A stretch of 64,000 nucleotides of DNA, from NCBI RefSeq assembly GCF_016801025.1, contig NZ_CP068983.1, positions 3,402,501-3,466,500 of the forward strand. The letters run 5' to 3'. Of the stretch, positions 55,345-63,523 are shown piece after piece. The position numbers were made by a program, and so were the translations under genes. The notes below the pieces were generated by a model, which searched no databases, was not told where the DNA came from, and saw only the letters and a program-made list of their open reading frames with translations. This DNA is from Paradevosia shaoguanensis (lineage in GTDB: Bacteria; Pseudomonadota; Alphaproteobacteria; Rhizobiales; Devosiaceae). The stretch's first letter is position 1, and the number at the start of each line of letters is the position of its first letter.

Positions 55345-55354
55345 GCTCCGGGCC

Positions 55355-55915
55355 TCACTGCTTCCGCTTGAAGCTCCGCAGGTGCGAAGCCGCTTTCACC
55401 ACATGCGTGGCGATCGCTTCCACGGGCTCGGTCACCTCCACCTGCAGCACGTTCTCGTCCGGCGCCGGGGGCTCCAGGGTCGCGAACTGGCTGTCGAGCA
55501 GGGTGGCCGGCATATATTCATGCTGTCGCCGCGCCATGCGCTCGCCGATCACTTCGCGGCTGCCGTGAAGATAAACGAATAGAATCGGTTCGCCGGCTTT
55601 CTTGACGAGGTAGTCGCGGTAGGCCCGCCGCAGCGCCGAGCACGCACCCACCGCCACGCCCTTGCGGTCTGCCGCCTGCGTCAGCGCGCCGGCCAGCGCT
55701 TCTAGCCATGGCCAGCGGTCTTCATCGGTCAGGGGGATGCCCGCGCGCATCTTCTCGACATTGGCCGGCGGGTGGTAGCGGTCGCCATCGAGGAAGGGGG
55801 CATGCAGCCGCCGCGCGATAGCGGCGCCCACCGTCGACTTGCCGCTCGAGGAAACGCCCATCGCCACGATGATGCGGGCCGGTTCAAACCGTGGCGGTGA
55901 AGGCGCCGTCGACAT
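55355..55915 (-). CDS. gntK: Gluconokinase
   Basis: The 186-residue P-loop kinase has VAMGVSSSGKSTVGAAIARR, DGDRYHPPANVEKMRAGIPL and CSALRRAYRDYLV, diagnostic of GntK. It phosphorylates gluconate to 6-phosphogluconate, the substrate of the gnd product encoded 1 kb away. Its start lies inside the upstream dehydrogenase gene (32-base overlap), so the two are translated together. Confidence 0.96.
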   Translation of the reverse strand: MSTAPSPPRFEPARIIVAMGVSSSGKSTVGAAIARRLHAPFLDGDRYHPPANVEKMRAGIPLTDEDRWPWLEALAGALTQAADRKGVAVGACSALRRAYRDYLVKKAGEPILFVYLHGSREVIGERMARRQHEYMPATLLDSQFATLEPPAPDENVLQVEVTEPVEAIATHVVKAASHLRSFKRKQ

Positions 55916-56654
55916 AGAGGATGTGTCCGTTCACGAAGCTGGCGGCGTCCGAGGCGAGGAAGACGGCGGCGCCGCCCAGTTCGGCGACCTCGCCCCAGCG
56001 GCCCATCGGGGTGCGCTTTTCGACCCAGGTGTTGAATTCCGGGTTGGCCATCAGCGCCTGGTTGAGTTCGGTCTTGAAGTAGCCGGGCGCGATGCCGTTG
56101 ATGTTGAGCCCGTGCCGCGCCCAGTCCGTCGCCATGCCGCGCGTCAGGTTGGCGATCGCCGCCTTGCTGGCGGCATAGGGCGCGATGGAGGGGCGGGAGA
56201 GGGTGCTCATCAGCGAGCAGATGTTGATGATCTTGCCCTTGCCGCGCGGGATCATGTGCCGCGCCACCGCCTTGCCGACGATGAAAGCCGAGGTGACGTT
56301 GGTCGTCATCATCGCCTCGAACTTGCCGAGGGGGTAATCCTCCAGCGTCGAGCGGAACTGCATGCCGGCATTGTTGACGAGGATGTCGATCGGCCCGACC
56401 TCGCTCTCGCAATAGTCGATGGCCTCGCCGACGCTGTCCTCACTGGTGACGTCGAAGGCAAGGGCCCGCACGCGCACGCCGCCATTGGCCAGCGTCTCGG
56501 CCGCCTTGCCCAGCGCTTCCGCGTCGCGCCCGTTGAGTACGATGTCGGCGCCCGCGCCGGCCAGCGCGCCGGCTATGGCGAGGCCTATGCCGCGGCTCGA
56601 TCCGGTGACCAGGGCCCGGCGGCCGGCGAGGCTGAATTGGGATAGCGAATCCAC
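55884..56654 (-). CDS. SDR-family gluconate 5-dehydrogenase-like enzyme
   Basis: The 256-residue protein has the SDR motifs ALVTGSSRGIGLAIAGALAG, ILVNNAGMQFR and the catalytic YAASKAAIANLTRG. The pattern fits gluconate 5-dehydrogenase (IdnO/Ga5DH), interconverting 5-ketogluconate and gluconate. The context (gntK, gnd) supports this. A GTG start at 56654 follows GGGGAGAAGGCCC and is preferred. Confidence 0.88.
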   Translation of the reverse strand: MDSLSQFSLAGRRALVTGSSRGIGLAIAGALAGAGADIVLNGRDAEALGKAAETLANGGVRVRALAFDVTSEDSVGEAIDYCESEVGPIDILVNNAGMQFRSTLEDYPLGKFEAMMTTNVTSAFIVGKAVARHMIPRGKGKIINICSLMSTLSRPSIAPYAASKAAIANLTRGMATDWARHGLNINGIAPGYFKTELNQALMANPEFNTWVEKRTPMGRWGEVAELGGAAVFLASDAASFVNGHILYVDGAFTATV

Positions 56655-56862
56655 GGGCCTTCTCCCCTTTTCCGGCAAGCCTATTTCAACGAACCCGGCT
56701 TGGTAAGTGCCGCTGGCTCAAGGCTTTGTGGAGCCCCCGTGCATTTGAAGGAAAAAGCGCGTGTTCCGGCTTTCCCTCGAAGCCGGTTTGTGATCGATTG
56801 GCGCCGCCCTGCGGCGGCGTGCCGCACGGCTTTGCCCAATGTTGCGCATAGGAGAATTGAGT

Positions 56863-58275
56863 ATGGCTTCGGCGGATATCGGTCTCGTCGGTCTGGCGGT
56901 CATGGGGTCCAATCTGGCCCTCAACATTGCCGAGAAGGGCTACACCATAGCCGTTCACAACCGGACCGCCGCCAAGATCGACGAGTTCGTCGCCGACGCA
57001 GGCGATCTGCGCCCGCGCATCATCGGCAAGGCTGATCTCAAGGAATTCGTCGAGTCGATCAAGCGCCCGCGTTCGATCATCATCATGGTCAAGGCCGGCA
57101 AGCCGGTCGATGACGTCATCGAGGAACTGCTGCCCCTGCTCGACAAGGGCGACGCCATCCTCGAATGCGGCAACTCGCTCTATACCGATACGCAGCGCCG
57201 TTTCGACTACCTCACCCCCAAGGGCATCGGCTATCTCGGCGTCGGCGTTTCCGGCGGCGAGGAGGGCGCGCGCCATGGTCCCTCGATCATGGTCGGCGGC
57301 TCCAAGGAGCAGTGGCACAATGCCGAGCCGGTGTTGAAAGCCATCGCCGCCAAGTTCAACGGCGAGCCGTGCTGCGCCTATCTGGGCGAGGGCGGTGCCG
57401 GCCACTTCGTCAAGACTATCCATAACGGCATCGAATATGCCGACATGCAGATGATCGCCGAGGTCTATGGCGTCATGCGCGACGGTCTCGGCATGACCCC
57501 CAAGCAGGCTTCCGACATCTTCAAGGAGTGGAACAAGGGGCCGCTCAATTCCTATCTCATCGAGATCACCGGCTACGTGCTCGAAGCCATCGATGGTCCC
57601 ACCGGCAAGCCGCTGGTCGAACTGATCGTCGACAAGGCCGGCCAGAAGGGCACCGGCCGCTGGTCCGCCATTGTGGCCCAGGAAATGGCCGTGCCTGCCA
57701 CCACCATCGAAGGTGCCGTGGCGGCCCGCTCGCTCTCAGCGTTCAAGGACCAGCGCGTGGCGGCAGAGGCGATCTACGGCAAGCGCAATGCCGCCAAGGC
57801 CGATGTCACGCTGGCCGAGCTCGAGCAGGCGCTGCTGGCCGGCAAGATCGCCGCCTATGCGCAGGGCTTCGCCGTTCTGGCCAAGGCCTCCGAGGAGAAC
57901 GGCTGGAACCTGCCGCTCGGCACCATCGCCAAGATCTGGCGCGCCGGCTGCATCATCCGCTCGCGCTTCCTCGACCAGATGGCGGCCGCCTATGACAAGG
58001 GCGAAAGCGTCAACCTGCTGGTTGCGCCGGACTTCGTGACCATCATGAAGCAGGCCCATCCCTCGCTCCGCAAGGTCGTCGCCGCCGGCGCTCTCGGCGA
58101 ATTCCCGCTGATCTGTCTCTCGTCGGCGCTGTCCTATTTCGACAGCTACCGCCAGGGGCAGGGCACGGCCAACCTCATCCAGGGCCAGCGCGACTTCTTC
58201 GGCGCCCATGGCTTCGAGATCGTCGGCCGCGGCCCCGACCAACACGGCAAGTGGCCGTCCACGCTGGGTAACTAG
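56863..58275 (+). CDS. gnd: 6-phosphogluconate dehydrogenase (decarboxylating)
   Basis: The 470-residue protein has the NADP-binding IGLVGLAVMGSNLALNIAEK, the catalytic Lys and His in GAGHFVKTIHNGIEYADMQM and the C-terminal GQGTANLIQGQRDFFGAHGF. It oxidises and decarboxylates 6-phosphogluconate to ribulose-5-phosphate. TAGGAGAATTGAGT precedes the ATG. It is divergent from the gluconate dehydrogenase-gntK pair, forming a gluconate-to-pentose locus. Confidence 0.98.
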   Translation: MASADIGLVGLAVMGSNLALNIAEKGYTIAVHNRTAAKIDEFVADAGDLRPRIIGKADLKEFVESIKRPRSIIIMVKAGKPVDDVIEELLPLLDKGDAILECGNSLYTDTQRRFDYLTPKGIGYLGVGVSGGEEGARHGPSIMVGGSKEQWHNAEPVLKAIAAKFNGEPCCAYLGEGGAGHFVKTIHNGIEYADMQMIAEVYGVMRDGLGMTPKQASDIFKEWNKGPLNSYLIEITGYVLEAIDGPTGKPLVELIVDKAGQKGTGRWSAIVAQEMAVPATTIEGAVAARSLSAFKDQRVAAEAIYGKRNAAKADVTLAELEQALLAGKIAAYAQGFAVLAKASEENGWNLPLGTIAKIWRAGCIIRSRFLDQMAAAYDKGESVNLLVAPDFVTIMKQAHPSLRKVVAAGALGEFPLICLSSALSYFDSYRQGQGTANLIQGQRDFFGAHGFEIVGRGPDQHGKWPSTLGN

Positions 58276-58351
58276 GAGAGGGCGCTGGAGGTAGGCCTGG
58301 CCTGCCGTAGGCGCTACTCCCTCACTCACCCACCAGCAGTCCCACACCCCC

Positions 58352-58418
58352 ACTTCCCCGGGCGAAGACCCGGGGCCTATTGCACCGCTCCACTCGAGTG
58401 GAGGGACCCGTGGGCCCC
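58352..58418 (+). repeat. REP-like element R6 (inverted), part before the IS
   Basis: It reads in the opposite direction to R1: ACTTCCCCGGGCGAAGACCC, GGGG, then the CCACTCGAGTGG centre, ending at CCGTGGGCCCC where IS copy 2 begins. The 143-base gap after gnd otherwise holds no gene. Confidence 0.85.
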
Positions 58419-58436
58419 TGTGTAATTGTGCTGTGT

Positions 58437-58442
58437 CATATT
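58437..58442 (+). promoter_or_regulatory. -10 half of a circle-junction promoter
   Basis: CATATT lies near the left end. If the element circularises through the CC core, the joined ends (TTG-CC-T) create a -35-like TTGCCT exactly 17 bases upstream. In the linear element this -35 is absent. Junction promoters are known for IS110-family circles. Confidence 0.5.
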
Positions 58443-58446
58443 GGGT

Positions 58447-58573
58447 GCGGGCGGGAGACCGTTGGGCCCCAGGTTTAAAGACCGAGAGCCGGCACGGGTC
58501 CCCGCCCGCTTTGACAAACACCTGAACAGTTGCGCGAGGCCGCTCGAGACGGACCTCGGATCACAGGGACAGG
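58447..58573 (+). ncRNA. Predicted bridge RNA (target-binding and donor-binding loops)
   Basis: The first hairpin has a 9-bp stem (58447-58455 with 58501-58509) and an inner CCGT/ACGG (58459-58462 with 58494-58497). Its internal loop carries TGGGCCCC (58463-58470), identical to the left target, and AGAGCCGG (58485-58492), complementary to the right target CCGGCTCT at 59520-59527. An apical GGTT/GACC hairpin lies between them. The second hairpin is closed by CCTG/CAGG (58521-58524, 58570-58573). It carries ACAGTTGC (58526-58533), identical to the element's right end, and CACAGG (58562-58567), complementary to core plus left end CCTGTG. A CGAGG/CCTCG stem lies between these guides. Confidence 0.8.
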
Positions 58574-58576
58574 CCC

Positions 58577-59509
58577 ATGACCCTATCACCGACCTGGATT
58601 GGAATCGACGTTTCGAAAGCCTGGCTGGATATCGCCTCTTCCGGCGGGGAGGGCGTGCAGCGGATTGCTAACACGATGGACGCCATCGCCGCATTCGCCG
58701 CCACGCTGGAGCGGGAGGGCACTCTCGTGGTGCTGGAGGCGAGCGGGGTTTACGACAAGAGCTTGCGCGCCGGACTGGCGCTGGCCGGGATCGGCCATGT
58801 CCGGGTCAATCCGCAGCGGGCCCGTGACTTTGCGCGGGCCAGCGGCCGGCTCGCCAAGACCGATGCGCTCGATGCGGCCATGCTTGCCGAAATGGGCCGG
58901 GCCCTGCGCCTCGTGGCCGACCCGCTGCCCGAGGCCGGACGCGAGCGGCTCGGCCTGCTCAGCCGCCGCCGCGACCAGTTGGTGGCCATGCGCACCCAGG
59001 AAAAGCAGCGCCGGATCGAGATAACCGATTCCTTCATCGGCGCCGACCTGGACCGGCACATGGCCGGCCTCAACCAGGCCATCGCCGCCATCGAGGTCGA
59101 AATCCAGAACCAGATCGGCAGCGATGCCGCCCTGGCACAGGACCAGGCCCTGATCCGCTCGGTGCCCGGCATCGGCCCGGTCACCGCCTCTGTCCTGGCC
59201 GCCCTGATGCCCGAACTGGGCCGACGCTCGGGCAAGCAGATCGCCACCCTGGCCGGGTTGGCCCCGCTCAACAACGATAGCGGCCTACGGCGCGGACAGC
59301 GCTCCATCCGCGGGGGCCGCCGCCGCGTCCGCCAGGCCCTCTACATGGCCGCCGTTGCATCCTTGCGAACACAATCGCCTCTCAACGCCTTCTACCACCG
59401 TCTGCGCCAGGCCGGAAAACCACCCAAGCCCGCCCTCGTCGCCCTCGCCAGAAAGCTCCTCGTCACCATCAACGCCATCATGAAAACCCGAACAAGCTTC
59501 GCAACCTGA
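58577..59509 (+). CDS. IS110-family transposase (bridge-RNA-guided recombinase), intact
   Basis: The 310-residue protein has an N-terminal RuvC-like DEDD domain with Asp11 (WIGIDVSKAWLD), Glu54 (VVLEASGVYDK), Asp96 and Asp99 (AKTDALDAAML). A helical linker follows at about 110-190. The C-terminal Transposase_20 domain has SVPGIGPVTASVLAALMPEL and catalytic-type Ser235 in LNNDSGLRRGQRSIRGGR. The spacing of these five residues equals that of IS621, offset by six after the first. It starts four bases after the predicted donor loop closes. It is also a possible trans source for copy 1. Confidence 0.95.
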   Translation: MTLSPTWIGIDVSKAWLDIASSGGEGVQRIANTMDAIAAFAATLEREGTLVVLEASGVYDKSLRAGLALAGIGHVRVNPQRARDFARASGRLAKTDALDAAMLAEMGRALRLVADPLPEAGRERLGLLSRRRDQLVAMRTQEKQRRIEITDSFIGADLDRHMAGLNQAIAAIEVEIQNQIGSDAALAQDQALIRSVPGIGPVTASVLAALMPELGRRSGKQIATLAGLAPLNNDSGLRRGQRSIRGGRRRVRQALYMAAVASLRTQSPLNAFYHRLRQAGKPPKPALVALARKLLVTINAIMKTRTSFAT

Positions 59510-59519
59510 ATTACAGTTG

Positions 59520-59541
59520 CCGGCTCTTCGGCCGGGGAAGT
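59520..59541 (+). repeat. REP-like element R6, part after the IS
   Basis: CCGGCTCTTCGGCCGGGGAA followed by GT completes the REP arm interrupted by IS copy 2. The first CC is the duplicated core. Confidence 0.85.
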
Positions 59542-59591
59542 GCAGTGGATGGGGGGAATACGGCGGCCGGGACGCAAGCGCGGCCATAAAG

Positions 59592-59614
59592 AAAAAGCGG
59601 GCCAATCGGCCCGC
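59592..59614 (-). terminator. Intrinsic terminator after the Tet-type MFS gene
   Basis: On the minus strand GCGGGCC-GATT-GGCCCGC is followed by TTTTTC. It is 7 bp with a four-base loop, just beyond the stop at 59618. Confidence 0.88.
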
Positions 59615-59617
59615 CTC

Positions 59618-60940
59618 CTACTTCTCACCATTCTCCGCATGAGGCGGCGTCGCCTGCTGACCGGGCGGGGCCATATCGGGGCGCTTGGGGTGCCGGGCGA
59701 CAGGCTGGCGGTGCATGAGGTCGTAGCGCCAGGCGGTGTAGACGAAGACCAGAGCCGCCAGCACGATCATGGCGCCTGCCGCGATGAAGGGCGCGCCCGG
59801 GAAGTAGCCCGGTTCGCCCTTGGGCGGGTTGGTGAAGTAGGCGAAGATCTGCGTCGCCGCCAGCGGTCCGAGGATCGAGGCCAGCGAGTTGGTGGCGTTC
59901 ACCGCGCCCTGCAATTCACCCTGGCCATCGTCGGGCACCTGCCGCGAGAGCAGGCCGTTGATGGCGGGCGCCGCGATGCCGCTCAGCGAGCCGAACATCA
60001 GGAAGCCGTAGAGGCCGAAGCTGGTGTGGATGAAGGCCGTGCCGACAAAGGCGATGGTCGCGACCGTCAAGCCGATCAGCACCGTGCTCCATTCCCCGAT
60101 GCGCTTGACCAGCGGGCCGATGAGGAAGGCCTGACTGAGCGCGAAGCCGATGCCGAAGGCGCCCAGCGCGCGGCCGATCTGGCTGGTCGAGAAGTTCACC
60201 ACCTCGATGGTGAAGAAGTTCCAGACCGAGGGGAACGCCTGGCTGGCCAGCGAGAGCAGGAAGAGCGCGAAGAGCAGCCAGAGCACCACCGGATAGCGGC
60301 GCAGCGCGATCAGCGCGCCGAAGGGGTTGGCGCGGCGGAAATCGAACTTGCGGCGACGTTCCTTGGGGAGGCTCTCGGGCAGCACGAAGAAGCCGAAGAG
60401 GAAGTTGGCGAAGGCCAGGGCTGCGGCGGCGTAGAAGGGCACGCGCGGACCATAGGCGCCGAGCTCGCCGCCCACCACCGGGCCGATGATGAAGCCGAGC
60501 CCGAACGCCGCCCCGATCAGCCCGAAGCGCTGCGAACGCTTTTCCGGCGGGGTGATGTCGGCGATGTAGGCGGTAGCGGTCGCCACGGCGGCGCCGGCGA
60601 TGCCCGAGAGGATGCGGCCGACGAAGAGGAAGGTGACGATCGGCGCGAAGGCCATGAAGAGGTAGTCGGCGGTGAGGCCCAGCAGCGAAAGCAGCAGCAC
60701 CGGGCGGCGGCCGAAGCGATCCGAGAGGTTGCCAAGCACCGGCGAGAACAGGAACTGCATCAGCGCGTAGACGAAGACGAGATAGCCGCCGATGACGGCG
60801 GCCTGGGCAACGCCTTCGCCCGTAACCTGTTCGATCAGCTCGGGCAGGACCGGCACGATGATCCCGAGCCCGATCATATCAAGCAGAATGGTGATAAGGA
60901 TACAGGCCAGGGTCAGTCGGGAGCGGGTCTCGGCTTTCAT
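59618..60940 (-). CDS. TetA-like MFS transporter
   Basis: The 440-residue, twelve-helix protein has the TCR/Tet pattern: LDMIGLGIIVPVLPELIEQV in helix 1, SPVLGNLSDRFGRRPVLLLS in loop 2-3, and ILSGIAGAAVATATAYIADI. It is probably a drug:proton antiporter, but tetracycline resistance is not implied. No TetR gene is adjacent. The chosen ATG (MKAETRSRLTLACIL) avoids an upstream non-coding extension that overlaps the FAD monooxygenase. Confidence 0.87.
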   Translation of the reverse strand: MKAETRSRLTLACILITILLDMIGLGIIVPVLPELIEQVTGEGVAQAAVIGGYLVFVYALMQFLFSPVLGNLSDRFGRRPVLLLSLLGLTADYLFMAFAPIVTFLFVGRILSGIAGAAVATATAYIADITPPEKRSQRFGLIGAAFGLGFIIGPVVGGELGAYGPRVPFYAAAALAFANFLFGFFVLPESLPKERRRKFDFRRANPFGALIALRRYPVVLWLLFALFLLSLASQAFPSVWNFFTIEVVNFSTSQIGRALGAFGIGFALSQAFLIGPLVKRIGEWSTVLIGLTVATIAFVGTAFIHTSFGLYGFLMFGSLSGIAAPAINGLLSRQVPDDGQGELQGAVNATNSLASILGPLAATQIFAYFTNPPKGEPGYFPGAPFIAAGAMIVLAALVFVYTAWRYDLMHRQPVARHPKRPDMAPPGQQATPPHAENGEK

Positions 60941-61046
60941 ACTGTCGTCTTGGACTCTCTTGGGTGTCGCGCAGTTGACACACGCCATGTGGCCAAAGCA
61001 AGCGCGATCGAGCAATGATTTAGGACGGCCTACGGTTGCAACGTAG

Positions 61047-62252
61047 TCAATTCGTACGGGTAGGCGCCCCGATTTCGGCCTCCGGCGCAGGATCATAGCC
61101 GTAAAGCCAGTCGAGCCGGCGGAAGTGGCCGCGCGGCCCCTGCATGCGGATCACCGCGTCGCGGGCCAGGCTGGCCGGGAAGCGCATGTGGAACGCCCGG
61201 CCGTTGGCCGCCGACAGGTTCGCCACCTGGTCGACGCGATAGCGGCGCAGGCCTTCATAGCGTTCGAAGGCGATTTCGGCCGAGGGTTCGGTCATGAGGA
61301 GCGGCGCGAGGATGGCGGCATCCTCGATGGCCATGGCTGCACCCTGCGCCTGGAACGGCATCATGGCGTGGGCGGCATCGCCCAGCAGTCCGATCGGTCC
61401 CTTGTGCCAGTGATCCGTATGGACGCTTCCCACCGGCCAGTAACCCCAGCGGCCGGCGCCAGCCGTGACGATGGCGGCGATCCGCTCGTCGTCCAGCGCG
61501 CCGCCGGGCAGGGCCGGGGCCACGCGCTCGGTCTCCAGGCGATCCTTGGCGAACACCACCACGTTGACCTTGTTGCGGTGGGGCAGCGGGTAGCAGACGG
61601 CGTGGAAATTGGGGCCGAGCAGCACGCTCGTGCGGTTGAGGTTGAGCAGGCCCTTGAGCTCGGACATTTCGAGCAGCACGCGCCAGGCGAGCCGGCCGGT
61701 CCATTCAGGCGTCGACCCGCCGAGCAGCACCGTACGCGTCATCGAATTGATGCCGTCGGCGCCGACAAAGGCGAAGGCGCGACCCTGGCGCGGTTCGGCC
61801 CCGGCCTGCGCATGGGCGACGATGACGCCGCGCGCCTGCGTTTCCACCTCGAAGCTGAGGGTTTCGAAAGCGATGTCGATATTGGCGAAGCGGCGGGTGG
61901 CCTTGTGGAGCACGTCGGCGAGGTCGGCGCGGTGCATCACGGCGTATTGCGCGCCGTATCGGCTGCGGGCGGCCTCGCCCAGTTCCATCGTGACCATGGG
62001 GCGGGCGGCTCGGAAACCGTAGACGTCGATGCCTTCCGGCTCGAAGCTGACGGCCGAGATCGCCTTGTCGAGGCCGAGCCGGTTGAGCACCCGCCTGGCA
62101 TTGGGGCTGATCTGCAGGCCCGCGCCGATCTCCTGCACGGTCTTCTGCCGTTCGAGTATGGCGACGCGAGCGCCGAACTTGGCGAGGGCGAGGGAGAGTG
62201 TCAGCCCGGCGATGCCGGCGCCGGCGATATAGACGGATCGGCCGCCCGGCAT
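61047..62252 (-). CDS. FAD-dependent monooxygenase, salicylate-hydroxylase-like
   Basis: The 401-residue protein has the FAD-binding VYIAGAGIAGLTLSLALAKF and GLQISPNARRVLNRLGL. VGADGINSMTR and the second FAD motif GLLGDAAHAMMPFQAQGAAM are present. It belongs to the aromatic hydroxylase (PHBH) class, using NAD(P)H and O2. The aromatic substrate is unknown and no ring-cleavage genes are nearby. It starts 11 bases after the zinc-protein gene stop. Confidence 0.9.
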   Translation of the reverse strand: MPGGRSVYIAGAGIAGLTLSLALAKFGARVAILERQKTVQEIGAGLQISPNARRVLNRLGLDKAISAVSFEPEGIDVYGFRAARPMVTMELGEAARSRYGAQYAVMHRADLADVLHKATRRFANIDIAFETLSFEVETQARGVIVAHAQAGAEPRQGRAFAFVGADGINSMTRTVLLGGSTPEWTGRLAWRVLLEMSELKGLLNLNRTSVLLGPNFHAVCYPLPHRNKVNVVVFAKDRLETERVAPALPGGALDDERIAAIVTAGAGRWGYWPVGSVHTDHWHKGPIGLLGDAAHAMMPFQAQGAAMAIEDAAILAPLLMTEPSAEIAFERYEGLRRYRVDQVANLSAANGRAFHMRFPASLARDAVIRMQGPRGHFRRLDWLYGYDPAPEAEIGAPTRTN

Positions 62253-62263
62253 TTCAGGCGTGC

Positions 62264-62503
62264 TCAGGCCGCCTCATACACCGCAGAGAGCGGGGAGGAG
62301 GCGCCGGCCGGCAGCTTGTTGCTGAAGACATAGAGCGTCGAGCAATAGGGGCAGACGATTTCGGTGTCCTTGCCCATGTCGAGATAGACATGGGGATGGT
62401 CGAACGGCGGCAGGGCGCCCACGCACATGAATTCCTTGGACCCCACCTCGATCTGGCGCAGGCCATCGGTGTTGTGGAAGTGCGGAACGGTCGCGTGTGC
62501 CAT
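62264..62503 (-). CDS. Small zinc-finger protein, NDUFS6/CHCC type
   Basis: The 79-residue protein has a CHCC zinc site: FMCVGALPPFDHPHVYLDMG followed by IVCPYCSTLYVF. This matches the zinc-finger domain related to mitochondrial complex I subunit NDUFS6, widespread as a small protein in alphaproteobacteria. A respiratory role in this organism is inference. It is likely co-transcribed with the FAD monooxygenase. Confidence 0.85.
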   Translation of the reverse strand: MAHATVPHFHNTDGLRQIEVGSKEFMCVGALPPFDHPHVYLDMGKDTEIVCPYCSTLYVFSNKLPAGASSPLSAVYEAA

Positions 62504-62678
62504 TTCGGGAGCCTTGAAGTGAGCCGTTGAATTTCGGCCGGACCATATCGAAGCAGGCGGGCAAAGGGAAGGGCGGAGGTCGCATGCGCGGCGCCCGCCA
62601 GGGCGATAATCGATTGCCCTCAGGGTCCGCAATCGGTACTCCTCTGGCGGCCCTGGCCAAGCAGGAAATCATCGACCC

Positions 62679-63437
62679 ATGCCTACCTTTCTTTCGGACG
62701 GAATCTCCATTGCCTATGAAATCTATGGCGAGGGCGAGCCGGTTTTGCTGATCCACGGCTTCGGCTCGAGCGGGATCATCAACTGGGTCAATACCGGTTG
62801 GGTCGAAGCGCTCAACAAGGCCGGCTACCAGGCGATCACGATCGACGATCGCGGGCACGGCCTGTCCGAAAAGCTCTACGACCCCAACGACTACTATCCG
62901 GCCCTCATGGCCGCCGACGCCGAGCGCCTGCTGGAGCATCTGGGGATCGAGCGCGCCTTCGTCATCGGCTATTCGATGGGCGCGCGGATCACGGCGTTCC
63001 TGGCGGTCGAATGGCCGGAGCGGGTCAAGGCGGCGGTGATGGGCGGCATGGGCATGGGTCTCGTCACGGGGCTCTCCGACTCGCGCGAAATCATCGACGG
63101 GCTCAATGCCGACTCGCTGGCCGACGTGAAGCATCCAACCGGGCGCCAGTTCCGCATCTTCGCCGATCATTCCAAGGCCGATCGCCAGGCGCTCGCCGCC
63201 TGCATGGTTTCCTCCCGCCAGCCCATGGATATCGATGATGTCCGGCGCATCGCGGTGCCCGTCCTCGTCGCCGTCGGGGAGACCGACGACATGGCCGGGT
63301 CAGCCCAGGAACTGGCCGACCTCCTGCCCAAGGGGGAAGCCTTCGTCATCCCGCGCCGCAACCACATGCTGGCGACGGGCGACGCCAGGTTCAAGGAAGC
63401 GGCCATCGCCTTCCTCGAAAGAAACGCCCAAGCCTGA
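62679..63437 (+). CDS. Alpha/beta-fold hydrolase
   Basis: The 252-residue protein has PVLLIHGFGSSGIINWVNTG (oxyanion loop), DDRGHGLSEK, the nucleophile elbow VIGYSMGARIT, acid Asp in VAVGETDDMAG and His in IPRRNHMLATGD. The triad is complete. The substrate (ester, amide or halide) cannot be told. It is divergent from the zinc-protein gene and upstream of cysE. Confidence 0.9.
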   Translation: MPTFLSDGISIAYEIYGEGEPVLLIHGFGSSGIINWVNTGWVEALNKAGYQAITIDDRGHGLSEKLYDPNDYYPALMAADAERLLEHLGIERAFVIGYSMGARITAFLAVEWPERVKAAVMGGMGMGLVTGLSDSREIIDGLNADSLADVKHPTGRQFRIFADHSKADRQALAACMVSSRQPMDIDDVRRIAVPVLVAVGETDDMAGSAQELADLLPKGEAFVIPRRNHMLATGDARFKEAAIAFLERNAQA

Positions 63438-63523
63438 GCGCATTTGTGAACCAAATCCGCTGCTAGGGCTTTGTTTCCGGGTACGCGATACTCTATATGG
63501 TAGGCCCAACTTCGGAGACCCCC

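Larger units (their letters stand above)
58419..59519 (+). mobile_element. IS110-family insertion sequence, copy 2 (1101 bp, intact)
   Basis: The ends were set by comparing with copy 1 and with uninterrupted REP elements. The element begins TGTGTAATTGTGC and ends AATTACAGTTG. The core dinucleotide CC lies at 58417-58418 and 59520-59521. There are 158 bases of non-coding left end before the transposase and 10 after it, the IS110 (not IS1111) layout. There are no terminal inverted repeats. Confidence 0.92.

Noticed and set aside
58419-59519. IS1111-subgroup assignment
   Set aside because: The long non-coding region is upstream of the transposase and the downstream end is 10 bases with no subterminal inverted repeats, which fits the IS110 subgroup.
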